A stretch of 15,207 bases of DNA from an uncultured Ruminococcus sp. (lineage in GTDB: Bacteria; Bacillota; Clostridia; Oscillospirales; Acutalibacteraceae), in assembly GCA_902772755.1 (NCBI GenBank), contig CACYCD010000189.1:1-15207 (forward strand), written 5' to 3'. The first letter of the stretch is position 1; every line of letters begins with the position of its first letter. The notes beneath the pieces were generated by a model that was given only the letters and a program-made list of their open reading frames with translations, ran no database searches and had not been told where the DNA came from. Shown here piece by piece: positions 1-7,245 of the stretch. Both the position numbers and the translations under genes were made by a program.

Positions 1-21
1 AGAGGTATATGCTGATACAAA

Positions 22-48
22 CTCACCTGCTCCGGCAGGTGGGTTTTT
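22..48 (+). terminator. Rho-independent terminator of a plus-strand gene left of the window
   Basis: A 9-bp stem (22-30 with 35-43) closes on the loop TCCG and is followed directly by five T (44-48) on the plus strand. One pair is a G-U wobble that only works in plus-strand RNA, and the T-run is only on this strand. No gene in the window could use it, so a plus-strand gene converging on secF probably ends just before the left edge. Confidence 0.75.
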
Positions 49-64
49 GCTTTGAAATAAATTT

Positions 65-112
65 GGCTGTGAAGAGCCGAAGCCAGTGCTTCGATTCTTC
101 ACAGCCGTTATT
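65..112. terminator. Long hairpin behind secF, probably a bidirectional terminator
   Basis: An 11-bp perfect outer stem (65-75 with 96-106) continues, after a 2-nt imperfect step, into a 6-bp inner stem (78-83 with 88-93) with a 4-nt loop. It lies 10 nt beyond the secF stop codon. T-rich sequence follows on both strands (GTTATTTTTATT on plus, AAATTTATTTC on minus), so it can end secDF transcription and back up the plus-strand terminator at 22-48. Confidence 0.7.
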
Positions 113-116
113 TTTA

Positions 117-1073
117 TTATTTATTGGTTTTCTCTTTTTTCTGCTTATAGTGCTGCCACATTACCCAGAGGGGACCTGCAATGCACAGGGATGAATAACA
201 ACCCGAAACTACACCGATCATCATCGGGAGGGCAAAGCTTGTTACAGAAGAAATGTTAAAGACGATGGAGATCACAAACACAGTACCGATAGCGATAAGT
301 GTTGTGATGGAGGTGCAGATGGTTCTTCTCATAACCTTTGTAGCGGAGATATCGAACACATCGCCCACATCGACCTTTGAGCCGAGCTTGCGTCTTTCTT
401 CACGGACACGGTCATATACAACTATGGTATCGTTTACCGAGTAACCGAGGATCATAAGCACAACTGCGATAAAGTTTGAATCTATCGGCATCTGGAATAT
501 GACGTACATAAAGTAGATCATTGCGACATCGTGGAAGAGTGCGACCAGAGCCATAACACCTGCCGAGAAACCGCCGATCCTGCGGAAACGCACCGTAACA
601 TAGAGAACTATCAGCACGCCTGCAATTGCCACAGCGGTAAGACACTTCATAAGGAACTTAAAGCCCATTGTACTCTCGATAGCGGAGGACTCCAGAACCT
701 TGAAGCTTGCGTCGGGGTACTTCTCTCTGAGGGCAGTCGTAAGTGACTTCTGCTCGTCAGTGGTGATAGCCTTAGTGCCGGCAAACTGAACCTTTACATT
801 GTAAGCCGAAGCATTGCTTGTGTTTGAAAGCACGTCGGAGGTCACAGTGGTTGTGACGTTCATCTTGGTATTTTTCTGGATAACGCTGTCAAGCTCGTTC
901 TTGTCAAGCTCACCGATGTAGGAATAAGAGAGGTAAGAACCACCGCTGAACTGAATATCAAGCTGGGTGCCGAAGATGATGTTGAAAACAATACCGATAA
1001 CGAAAATCGTGATCGAGATGCCAAAGAATATCTTTGAAGCTTTGGAAAATCTTAAAACCTTAGTATCAGCCAT
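117..1073 (-). CDS. secF: Protein translocase subunit SecF
   Basis: SecF is the smaller membrane partner of SecD. The SecDF complex uses the proton (or sodium) motive force to help pull preproteins through SecYEG. The protein is 318 aa from the chosen start. It shows an N-terminal membrane segment (about 15-34), the conserved SecF D1 motif GTQLDIQFSGGSYLSY (about 35-50), an extracytoplasmic domain, then five more membrane segments from about 140. The family signature GYSVNDTIVVYDRVREE lies at about 210-226. I chose ATG 1073 because GGAGGT lies 10 nt upstream; an in-frame GTG at 1085 falls inside that Shine-Dalgarno sequence and cannot be used with it. The ATG overlaps the secD stop (ATGGCTGA), which points to translational coupling. 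A lysine-rich tail ends the protein. Confidence 0.96.
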   Translation of the reverse strand: MADTKVLRFSKASKIFFGISITIFVIGIVFNIIFGTQLDIQFSGGSYLSYSYIGELDKNELDSVIQKNTKMNVTTTVTSDVLSNTSNASAYNVKVQFAGTKAITTDEQKSLTTALREKYPDASFKVLESSAIESTMGFKFLMKCLTAVAIAGVLIVLYVTVRFRRIGGFSAGVMALVALFHDVAMIYFMYVIFQMPIDSNFIAVVLMILGYSVNDTIVVYDRVREERRKLGSKVDVGDVFDISATKVMRRTICTSITTLIAIGTVFVISIVFNISSVTSFALPMMIGVVSGCYSSLCIAGPLWVMWQHYKQKKEKTNK

Positions 1074-2469
1074 TTTTCTTTGCACCTCCGAACAACCATT
1101 TGCGTCTTACAGGCTTGAAGCCGCCGAGACTCTTGAGCATTACTCTTGAAAGGAATACACCCATAATAAAGTTGGAGATAACACCCATCAAAAGTGTGTA
1201 GCCAAATGCGTAGATCGTACCTGTGGTGGAAGCACCGAACATAAATGAAAGAATGTTTGTGCTGCCGAATACAAGAAGAAGAATAATTGACACTATTACA
1301 ACGGTCATATTACCGTCAATGATAGCTGAAAGTGAGTTCTTTGTACCTCTGTCAAGAGCACCGTCAAGGGTCTTACCTGTTTTGAACTCTTCCTTGATTC
1401 TTTCTGCGGTGATGATGTTTGCGTCAACACCCATACCGATAGATAGTATGATACCCGCTATACCCGGGAGGGTCATTGTAAAGGAATTAAATACAGTAAA
1501 GTATCTTGATATCGCAGCTACGGAAAGACCGATCTGACCGATAAGAGCAATTACTGCAACAAATCCGGGGATCCTGTACATAAATATCATAAAGATAATT
1601 ATGAGAGCAAGTGCGATAACGCCTGCATAAGCCATAGCCGTGAGGGAGTTCTCTCCGAGTGTGGGAGAAATTTCTCCGTGTGACTTTGTTTCCAGTGAGA
1701 ACGGCAAAGCACCACCCTGGATCTGGTTTGCAAGTGTTGTTGCAGACTCAACATCAAAGTTGCCCGAGATCTGAGCCTTACCTCCGGTGATAACTTCATT
1801 GATGGTGGGATAAGAGAGCATCTCATCATCCATCCAGATAGAAACTATCTTGCCGTTGTACTCCTTAGTGATCTCTGCAAACTTCTTTGTTCCCTCGTTG
1901 TTGAATTCAAGGTTTACAACATACTGATCTGCCTTTTCGGGGTTGGGAGCAGCATAAGCTTTTTTGACCAGTGAGCCGTCCAGCAAAACCTCTTTAGTAT
2001 CGTCCTTGGGGGTCTTGTAAACAGGAGTGCCGTTTGCACCCATCTCTGTTGTTTCATACGAATTGCCGGGACGGAAGGTAAGCTGTGCAGTGGAGCTTAT
2101 CTCATTGATAGCTTTTTCCGCATCAAACTCTTTTTCTCCCGATTTCCACGGAAAACGTACAATAATACTGTCCGTACCGCTGTCTGTGTAAATCTCATAA
2201 TCAGTGATACCGCCGGAGATCATACGTGTTTCAATAATTGATTTCGCAGAATCCAGCTGATCATCTGTTGCATCCCTGCCGTCGGCAGGAATAAACGTGG
2301 CTTCCACACCGCCCTGGATGTCTATTCCCCATCTGATGTCGCTTATTCCCTTAACGACTGTCTGCTGAATATCGCCGACATAGTATTTTACGCCGAAGAT
2401 CGCCGTATAGCTAAACAGCAAAATCAGGATAGCAACAATGAAGAATACAGGCTTTGGAATTCTTTTCAT
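1066..2469 (-). CDS. secD: Protein translocase subunit SecD
   Basis: SecD is the larger RND-like subunit of the SecDF export motor in the cytoplasmic membrane. The protein is 467 aa. It has one N-terminal membrane segment (about 8-27), the signature WGIDIQGGVEATF (about 47-59), a large extracytoplasmic P1 domain with a QGGALPF motif near 251-257, and five C-terminal membrane segments starting near 277. The proton-path signature GMGVDANIITAERIKEE lies at about 345-361. The start is ATG 2469, preceded at 7 nt by GGAGG; the upstream in-frame TTG at 2517 has no ribosome binding site. secD and secF are separate genes here, not fused as in Bacillus subtilis. A sigma-A-like promoter lies about 90 nt upstream, with a terminator-like hairpin between it and the start. 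Confidence 0.96.
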   Translation of the reverse strand: MKRIPKPVFFIVAILILLFSYTAIFGVKYYVGDIQQTVVKGISDIRWGIDIQGGVEATFIPADGRDATDDQLDSAKSIIETRMISGGITDYEIYTDSGTDSIIVRFPWKSGEKEFDAEKAINEISSTAQLTFRPGNSYETTEMGANGTPVYKTPKDDTKEVLLDGSLVKKAYAAPNPEKADQYVVNLEFNNEGTKKFAEITKEYNGKIVSIWMDDEMLSYPTINEVITGGKAQISGNFDVESATTLANQIQGGALPFSLETKSHGEISPTLGENSLTAMAYAGVIALALIIIFMIFMYRIPGFVAVIALIGQIGLSVAAISRYFTVFNSFTMTLPGIAGIILSIGMGVDANIITAERIKEEFKTGKTLDGALDRGTKNSLSAIIDGNMTVVIVSIILLLVFGSTNILSFMFGASTTGTIYAFGYTLLMGVISNFIMGVFLSRVMLKSLGGFKPVRRKWLFGGAKKNG

Positions 2470-2515
2470 GCCTTTTCCTCCAATAAATTTTTTATTCCGA
2501 ATGAAAATATGACAC

Positions 2516-2555
2516 AAAAAAACTCTGTCACATCCTAATCAGAACATAACAGAGT
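2516..2555 (-). terminator. Terminator-like hairpin in the secDF leader
   Basis: On the minus strand 2555-2542 can pair with 2535-2522 as a 14-bp stem. The basal 7 bp (ACTCTGT/ACAGAGT) are perfect; the upper part has several G-U wobbles. The loop is TGATTA and seven T follow. It lies between the secD promoter and start codon. The expected start of transcription (about 2550) is inside the left arm, so only read-through RNA from upstream would carry the full stem. It may stop read-through from the aminotransferase gene, which has no other clear terminator, or it may be an attenuator. Confidence 0.55.
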
Positions 2556-2557
2556 AA

Positions 2558-2586
2558 ATTATACTGTTTTTTTGTTAAAAAGTCAA
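2558..2586 (-). promoter_or_regulatory. Sigma-A-type promoter of secD-secF
   Basis: The -35 box TTGACT (2586-2581) and the -10 box TATAAT (2563-2558) are separated by 17 bp on the minus strand. The spacer is A/T rich. This is one of the best consensus matches in the window and the only clear promoter before secD. Confidence 0.75.
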
Positions 2587-2697
2587 TGGACTAACTTATA
2601 TTTTAATGGGTAAACTATATATTTTTGTCAGATAACCCAAATATTCTTAAAATATTTGTGCAATCAGTTAAAAATAATTATTTATTAGAAAAATAAA

Positions 2698-3978
2698 TCA
2701 TTCTTCCATCAGCTTTTCGGCGGCTGCAAGCTTGGCTGCAACGCAAAAAACGTCCATTGCGGTATCAAGCTCACCTATCGGAGGATAAGACGGAGCTATC
2801 CTTATGTTGCAGTCACGGGGATCCTTGCCGTAGGGATAGGTAGCTCCCGCACCCGTCAGCTCAACGCCGGCTTCCTTGCAGTACTGCACGACCTTCTTCG
2901 CCGTTCCCTGCATTACGTCAACGGAAACGAAGTATCCGCCGTTGGGCTTGTTCCAGGAAATAACACCTGTTTCCTTCAAGCTGTCCTCCAGCTTCTGCAC
3001 CACAAGGTCAAACTTGGGGCTGAGAAGCTCTCTGTGCTTTCTCATATGATCCATAACGCCGTCAAAGTTGACAAAGAATTTGGCGTGACGGAGCATATTT
3101 AGCTTGTCAAAGCTGATCGTCTGGTATTTGTACTTTTCCATCAGCATATCAAAGTTTTTGCCTGCCGCAGCAAGGGCAGCCACGCCCGAGCCGGGGAAGG
3201 TTATCTTTGAAGTAGATGCAAATACGATGGGAAGCTCCTCGCTGCCCTCCTTCTTGCACTCGTCCATAAGGCTGAGAAGACTGTCGGGTGTATCGGTAAG
3301 GTCGTGAATGCAGTAGGCATCGTCCCAGAATATCCTGAAATCCTTCGCCTTGGGCTTGAGCCTTGCAAAACGTCTGACTGTTTCATCGCTGTAGGTGATT
3401 CCCGTGGGATTGCTGTACTTTGGTATGCACCAGATACCCTTTACAGAAGCATTCTGTGATACCAGCTGTTCCACCAGATCCATATCGGGACCGTCCTCGT
3501 TAAGCGGTATCGGGATCATATCAAAGCCGAAATACTCCGTGATCCCAAAATGTCTGTCATAGCCGGGTACGGGGCAGAGGAACTTTCTGTCCTTGACCTC
3601 CATCCACGGCTTCTCTCCCTCAACAGGGGATTTGTACATAAATGCCGCAACTGTGTCAAACATCATATTAAGAGATGAGTTGCCTCCCACCATTACCTGT
3701 TCGGGTGACACCTGCATCATTTTTGCAAACATCTTTTTCATTGACGGTATGCCGTCCATCTTGCCGTAGTTACGGCAGTCAAAGCCTGTTTCATCGGTGT
3801 AATCCACCTCAGAGTGCATAACATCAAGCATTGACATCGACAGGTCAAGCTGATCAACACCGGGCTTGCCTCTTGCCATATTCAGACAGAGCTTCATATT
3901 TCTGTATTCATCAAGCTTACGGGAAAGACATTCCTGTTCCGCTTTCAGCTGTTCAGCTGACATTTCTGTGTACTTCAT
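2698..3978 (-). CDS. Aminotransferase class I/II, Asp_aminotransf (PF12897)-like
   Basis: This is a PLP-dependent aminotransferase of fold type I, 426 aa. It resembles the family PF12897, which includes the aspartate aminotransferase of Corynebacterium glutamicum; an aspartate/2-oxoglutarate reaction in the cytoplasm is therefore likely but not proven. Visible signs are the N-terminal LNMARGKPGVDQLDLS stretch (about 32-47), the cofactor-contacting NPTG (about 190-193) and DDAY (about 219-222), and the Schiff-base lysine in STSKITFPGSG (Lys about 258). The C-terminal domain has GGYFVSVDV and an arginine in NIRIAPSYPP suited to the substrate carboxylate. I prefer ATG 3978 over ATG 3984, because GGGAG lies 7 nt before the former and only 1 nt before the latter. 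It is a single-gene unit with its own promoter. Confidence 0.88.
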   Translation of the reverse strand: MKYTEMSAEQLKAEQECLSRKLDEYRNMKLCLNMARGKPGVDQLDLSMSMLDVMHSEVDYTDETGFDCRNYGKMDGIPSMKKMFAKMMQVSPEQVMVGGNSSLNMMFDTVAAFMYKSPVEGEKPWMEVKDRKFLCPVPGYDRHFGITEYFGFDMIPIPLNEDGPDMDLVEQLVSQNASVKGIWCIPKYSNPTGITYSDETVRRFARLKPKAKDFRIFWDDAYCIHDLTDTPDSLLSLMDECKKEGSEELPIVFASTSKITFPGSGVAALAAAGKNFDMLMEKYKYQTISFDKLNMLRHAKFFVNFDGVMDHMRKHRELLSPKFDLVVQKLEDSLKETGVISWNKPNGGYFVSVDVMQGTAKKVVQYCKEAGVELTGAGATYPYGKDPRDCNIRIAPSYPPIGELDTAMDVFCVAAKLAAAEKLMEE

Positions 3979-4011
3979 ACTCATTCTCCCTTTGAGTTTT
4001 TGCTCTAATAT

Positions 4012-4040
4012 ATAATAAGCCTATTCTTTAAAAAATGCAA
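4012..4040 (-). promoter_or_regulatory. Promoter of the aminotransferase gene
   Basis: The -35 box TTGCAT (4040-4035) and -10 box TATTAT (4017-4012) have a 17-bp spacer on the minus strand, giving a leader of about 30 nt. The rest of this gap, 4041-4191, is A/T rich and contains only a weak 6-bp inverted repeat (4123-4128 with 4135-4140). I see no gene or riboswitch in it. Confidence 0.55.
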
Positions 4041-4191
4041 GATTATTTTTGACCCTTGCACAAATTGTTATATTTTTAACAAAATCAGCCACTTATATCC
4101 ATAATTAAAACACAACATACCGATATCCCACAAAGGATATTTCACTCTGCGACAGCATAAACGAAATTTCAGAATAGGAATATTGCATATT

Positions 4192-4218
4192 TAACAGGCG
4201 GCACCCCGAGGCACCGCC
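4192..4218 (-). terminator. Terminator of cpsC-cpsD
   Basis: A GC-rich 9-bp stem (4218-4210 with 4205-4197) with loop TCGG starts 8 nt after the cpsD stop. Two G-U pairs make it continuous only in minus-strand RNA; on the plus strand they become mismatches. The trailing T-run is poor (TGTTAA), so termination may be incomplete. Confidence 0.6.
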
Positions 4219-4226
4219 GTTGAATA

Positions 4227-5033
4227 TCAGTAATATCTGTAATAGTCGTAGGAGTTGTACTTGTTGTAACGCTTGTACTTCCTGCTCTTTCCACCGCCCG
4301 GGTGACAGCCTACCTTCAAAAAGCCAAGCGGCTTGGCACCGGCAGTCTGGCAGGTGTTTATAAAGTTCTTTATATCTCCGTGAGTGGTTATTCCTTCACG
4401 TATTATTACCACGTAGCCTGCAATATAATCCTTCAAAAGCAGTGCGTCCGTAACGATTCCTATGGGGGCGTTATCGAGGATAACATAGTCGTAATCCTTT
4501 TTCAGCTGTGTTATCAAGACCTTAAAGTTCTCTGAGCCGACCAGCTCGGACGGGTTCGGAGGGATAACTCCGACTGCAAGCACGTCAAGATTAGGCAGTA
4601 CCTCCCTGTGGACCACCTCTTCAAAGGTCTTTTCATTACAGAGAACGGACGACAGACCGACCGTGTTTTCAAGCTTCATCAGATTGTGAACATTGGGACG
4701 ACGGAGGTCGCAGTCTATGAGAATGACCTTTTTGTCCAGCTTTGCAAAGGATATGGCAAGGTTTGCCGTAGCAGTACTCTTTCCTTCACCCTTGCTCCAG
4801 GAGGTAACCGCAAAGCAGTTGTTGTCAGCCGCAGACAGCGTGAACTGAATATTTGTTCTTGCGATCTTGTAGCCCTCAATTATAGCAAACTTACCGCCCG
4901 AATTGCCCTTGTCATAGCCGTAGCCATAGCCATAACCGTAGCCGTAGCCGTAGCCGGAGCTGTAACCCGAGCTGTAGCTTGAATAGTAGTATGAATTTTT
5001 ACGATTTCTCATCATCGGAAGCTTTATAGGCAT
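4227..5033 (-). CDS. BY-kinase CpsD/CapB-type, tyrosine-rich at both ends
   Basis: This is a bacterial tyrosine (BY) kinase of the CpsD/CapB/YwqD type, 268 aa. Such kinases sit at the membrane through a CpsC-type partner and control polysaccharide assembly by autophosphorylation. Visible are the oligomerisation motif EGYKIARTNIQF (53-64), Walker A SWSKGEGKST (about 78-87), Walker A' VILIDCDLRRP (about 107-117) and Walker B YDYVILDNAP (about 184-193). The last 17 residues contain eight tyrosines, the usual autophosphorylation cluster. Unusual is the N-terminus: residues 15-40 hold twelve tyrosines, ending in seven Gly-Tyr repeats. The start ATG 5033 follows AGGAGG closely and overlaps the end of cpsC by 35 nt, so the pair is probably translationally coupled. 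No transferase, flippase or polymerase genes are visible nearby. Confidence 0.93.
   Translation of the reverse strand: MPIKLPMMRNRKNSYYYSSYSSGYSSGYGYGYGYGYGYGYDKGNSGGKFAIIEGYKIARTNIQFTLSAADNNCFAVTSWSKGEGKSTATANLAISFAKLDKKVILIDCDLRRPNVHNLMKLENTVGLSSVLCNEKTFEEVVHREVLPNLDVLAVGVIPPNPSELVGSENFKVLITQLKKDYDYVILDNAPIGIVTDALLLKDYIAGYVVIIREGITTHGDIKNFINTCQTAGAKPLGFLKVGCHPGGGKSRKYKRYNKYNSYDYYRYY
4914..4955 (-). repeat. Seven 6-bp repeats encoding Gly-Tyr in the BY-kinase
   Basis: Seven consecutive 6-bp units of the form GGY-TAY on the minus strand encode Gly27-Tyr40 of the kinase. Units differ only at third codon positions (GGC/GGT, TAC/TAT). Degenerate related units (GGT/AGC plus TAC) continue to about 4979. 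Because the unit is 6 bp, gain or loss of copies would keep the frame and only change the number of tyrosines. Confidence 0.9.
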
Positions 5034-5814
5034 ACTTTTCTCCTCCTAACGTATTGAAGTCAAGGATCTCACCGAATACCGGTATATCATACAGCTTTTG
5101 CAGATCATCGTCATATTTGACTGTTGTATCAATAAGCTCAAGCAGGAAGGACAGCACTGCGGCTATAAAAAATCCTACTCCCAGACCTGTAAGAGCCATT
5201 TGCTGAACGTTTGGATAGGTGCTGAAGGTGGGAACAGTGGCATAGTTGATAACCGTTGCTCCGCCTGCACCGAATATCTGTTTGAACAAACTGGGGTTTT
5301 TGCCCGAACCGCAGATCCTGTCCGTGACTGCATTGCAGGTGTCGGCACAGAGCTGAGGGTCGGTGGATGTCATTGAAATATCAACGAAGCTGCTCTCCGG
5401 CACCTGTGACATAACCATTGAACAGCCGTTCAGCATACCTGCTATCTCAGCATTATTGTTGAACAGCGTGATGCAGTATGAAGCAATGGACTGCGAAGCC
5501 GCAAGGTCACTGGTGTAGATCTTGATAACGCCGTTGTTCTGTGACTCATCTTCATCTGTATCATCAATATCCTCATCTTCGCCTTTGTCGGTGATGCCCT
5601 GCTCCTGAGCTCTTTTGGCAGCTTCCTTGGCGGCGTCCTCTGCGGTAAAATTCTGAATAAATATTTTTGAACCGGTGCTGTAGAGGGGAGTTACAAAATA
5701 ATTGGCATAGATCAATCCTATTATTCCTCCCACAACAGTGAAAAGAATAAGCATTCTCAGATGCTTAATTGCCATCCTCAGAAAAAATTGAGGTGTCAAA
5801 TCTAATTTAAACAA
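4999..5814 (-). CDS. CpsC/CapA-type chain-length (Wzz) protein, kinase activator
   Basis: This is a polysaccharide co-polymerase-like membrane protein of the Wzz/CpsC/CapA class, 271 aa. In Firmicutes it anchors and activates the separate BY-kinase, here encoded directly downstream. It has a short cytoplasmic N-terminus, membrane segment 1 (about 21-39), an outer domain, membrane segment 2 (about 206-226) and a cytoplasmic tail with DDDLQKLYDIPVFGEILDF, typical of the kinase-docking tail. The outer domain carries an unusual acidic low-complexity stretch (about 75-91, rich in Asp and Glu). I chose TTG 5814 because a strong GGAGG (5828-5824) lies 9 nt before it; the in-frame ATGs at 5838 and 5832 and the TTG at 5856 lie upstream of this site and have none. 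The 3' end overlaps the kinase start by 35 nt. Confidence 0.88.
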   Translation of the reverse strand: MFKLDLTPQFFLRMAIKHLRMLILFTVVGGIIGLIYANYFVTPLYSTGSKIFIQNFTAEDAAKEAAKRAQEQGITDKGEDEDIDDTDEDESQNNGVIKIYTSDLAASQSIASYCITLFNNNAEIAGMLNGCSMVMSQVPESSFVDISMTSTDPQLCADTCNAVTDRICGSGKNPSLFKQIFGAGGATVINYATVPTFSTYPNVQQMALTGLGVGFFIAAVLSFLLELIDTTVKYDDDLQKLYDIPVFGEILDFNTLGGEKYAYKASDDEKS

Positions 5815-5823
5815 TCCATATCT

Positions 5824-5828
5824 CCTCC
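5824..5828 (-). promoter_or_regulatory. Ribosome binding site fixing the TTG start of the CpsC-type gene
   Basis: GGAGG lies within GGGGAGGAGA on the minus strand, 9 nt before TTG 5814. Upstream in-frame ATG codons include or precede this purine tract and so cannot use it. The nearest ATG after it (5819) is in the wrong frame and soon meets a stop. Confidence 0.6.
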
Positions 5829-5838
5829 CCATTATCAT

Positions 5839-5867
5839 ACTATATAATTCTACCAAATAAAACGCAA
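5839..5867 (-). promoter_or_regulatory. Candidate promoter of the cpsC-cpsD pair
   Basis: A -35-like TTGCGT (5867-5862) and a -10-like TATAGT (5844-5839) are 17 bp apart on the minus strand. Transcription would start only about 15-20 nt before the proposed TTG start. The match is moderate, and overlapping A/T-rich alternatives exist (for example TATGAT just downstream). Confidence 0.4.
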
Positions 5868-5927
5868 AGTATTATTCTTATTTAGAAATTAAAAATAAGT
5901 ATTCATAAAATATTTTGGAAACCTATC

Positions 5928-5966
5928 AAAAAAATATTGCTTTGAGAATAAACATCTCAAAGCAAT
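5928..5966 (-). terminator. Terminator of oadG-oadB
   Basis: A perfect 12-bp stem (5966-5955 with 5947-5936) with a 7-nt loop is followed, after one A, by seven T on the minus strand. It begins 12 nt after the oadB stop. It separates the decarboxylase genes cleanly from the cpsC promoter. Confidence 0.9.
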
Positions 5967-5978
5967 ACAAAAATCGTT

Positions 5979-7226
5979 TTAACCAAGCAGACTGATAAGC
6001 ACGCCTGCTGCTACGGCTGAGCCGATAACACCTGCAACGTTGGGACCCATAGCGTGCATCAGGAGGTAGTTTGTGGGATTTTCCATCTGACCCACCTTCT
6101 GCGATACACGGGCTGCCATGGGAACTGCCGATACACCTGCCGAGCCTATGAGCGGATTTGTCTTGCCGTGGTCGAGGACGCTCATCAGCTTTCCAAATAG
6201 GATGCCGAAGGCTGTACCAAAGCCGAATGCGATAAGACCAAGAACGATTATCTTGATAGTACCCAGCTGAAGGAATACTGTACCCTTTGCCGTAGCACCT
6301 ACGGTAGTACCGAGGAAGATGGTAACAATATTCATAAGCTCATTCTGAGCGGTCTTAGCGATTCTGTCAACCACACCGGATTCCTTCATCAGGTTGCCGA
6401 GCATAAGCATACCCACGAGCGGAGCCGCATCGGGCAGGAGCAGTGCCACAAGCACGGTAACAACTATCGGGAAAATGATCTTCTCCAGCTTAGAAACAGG
6501 TCTGAGCTGTTCCATCTTGATGCTTCTCTCTTTTTTGGTCGTGAGAAGCTTCATAATAGGCGGCTGGATAATAGGCACCAGTGCCATATAGGAATAAGCC
6601 GCAACCGCTATCGGTCCGAGCAGATCCGGAGCGAGCTTTGAGGTAACAAAAATCGCCGTAGGACCGTCGGCACCGCCGATAATGCCTATCGCACCTGCCT
6701 CTTTTGCCGTAAAGCCGAGGAAAATAGCACCGATGAAGGTGATAAAAATACCTATCTGAGCCGCAGCACCCAGGATAAATGACTTGGGATTTGCGATCAG
6801 AGGACCGAAGTCCGTCATAGCACCTATGCCGAGGAAGATAAGCGGAGGATAGATGCCCATCTTTACGCCCTGATAGAGGTAATAGAGCAGTCCGCCGTAC
6901 TCGGGAACATTGTAATAACGCTCACCGCCTATCTCGGTTATCGCATACTGCACCGACTGAGTGCCGATGTCATGCGAGCTGAGATATTCAAGCTCAGGCA
7001 CAAACTCGGTTTTGGGAGCACCCATAATTCCGGGGCAGAGGTTTACAAGCAGCATACCGAATGCAAGCGGCAGAAGGATAAGCGGTTCATATTCCTTTTT
7101 GATTGCGAGGTAAAGGAGAATGAAGGAAATACCTATCATCACATAGTTTTGCCAGTCTATGGCAACAAAGCCGGAGTTCTGGAGCAGTCCCGAAACACCT
7201 TCCAAGAAGCCGTTAATTATATCCAT
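5979..7226 (-). CDS. oadB: Na+-translocating decarboxylase beta subunit (OadB/GcdB/MmdB family)
   Basis: This is the membrane subunit that couples decarboxylation of carboxybiotin to Na+ export, in oxaloacetate, glutaconyl-CoA or methylmalonyl-CoA decarboxylases. The substrate depends on the alpha subunit, which is not in the window, so the symbol only marks the family. The 415-aa protein is highly hydrophobic. It contains the Na+-site signature GIIGGADGPTAIFVTSKLAP (181-200) with the essential aspartate (Asp187), and the second signature NPLIGSAGVSAVPMAARVSQ (357-376), followed by NPTNYLLMHAMGPNVAG. Its length fits the family (about 375-435 aa). An AAGGAAG ribosome binding site precedes ATG 7226. 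The gene follows oadG after 19 nt in the same operon. Confidence 0.95.
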   Translation of the reverse strand: MDIINGFLEGVSGLLQNSGFVAIDWQNYVMIGISFILLYLAIKKEYEPLILLPLAFGMLLVNLCPGIMGAPKTEFVPELEYLSSHDIGTQSVQYAITEIGGERYYNVPEYGGLLYYLYQGVKMGIYPPLIFLGIGAMTDFGPLIANPKSFILGAAAQIGIFITFIGAIFLGFTAKEAGAIGIIGGADGPTAIFVTSKLAPDLLGPIAVAAYSYMALVPIIQPPIMKLLTTKKERSIKMEQLRPVSKLEKIIFPIVVTVLVALLLPDAAPLVGMLMLGNLMKESGVVDRIAKTAQNELMNIVTIFLGTTVGATAKGTVFLQLGTIKIIVLGLIAFGFGTAFGILFGKLMSVLDHGKTNPLIGSAGVSAVPMAARVSQKVGQMENPTNYLLMHAMGPNVAGVIGSAVAAGVLISLLG

Positions 7227-7245
7227 TTTTCAACTTCCTTTCCGA

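Noticed and set aside
9..194. A 61-codon plus-strand open frame at the left edge
   Set aside because: It runs through two terminator hairpins and the 3' end of secF on the other strand, so it is not a gene.
4123..4140. Inverted repeat ATATCC-n6-GGATAT upstream of the aminotransferase promoter
   Set aside because: It has only 6 bp arms in A/T-rich DNA about 85 bases upstream of the -35 box, with no second copy in the window. It is too weak to call an operator.
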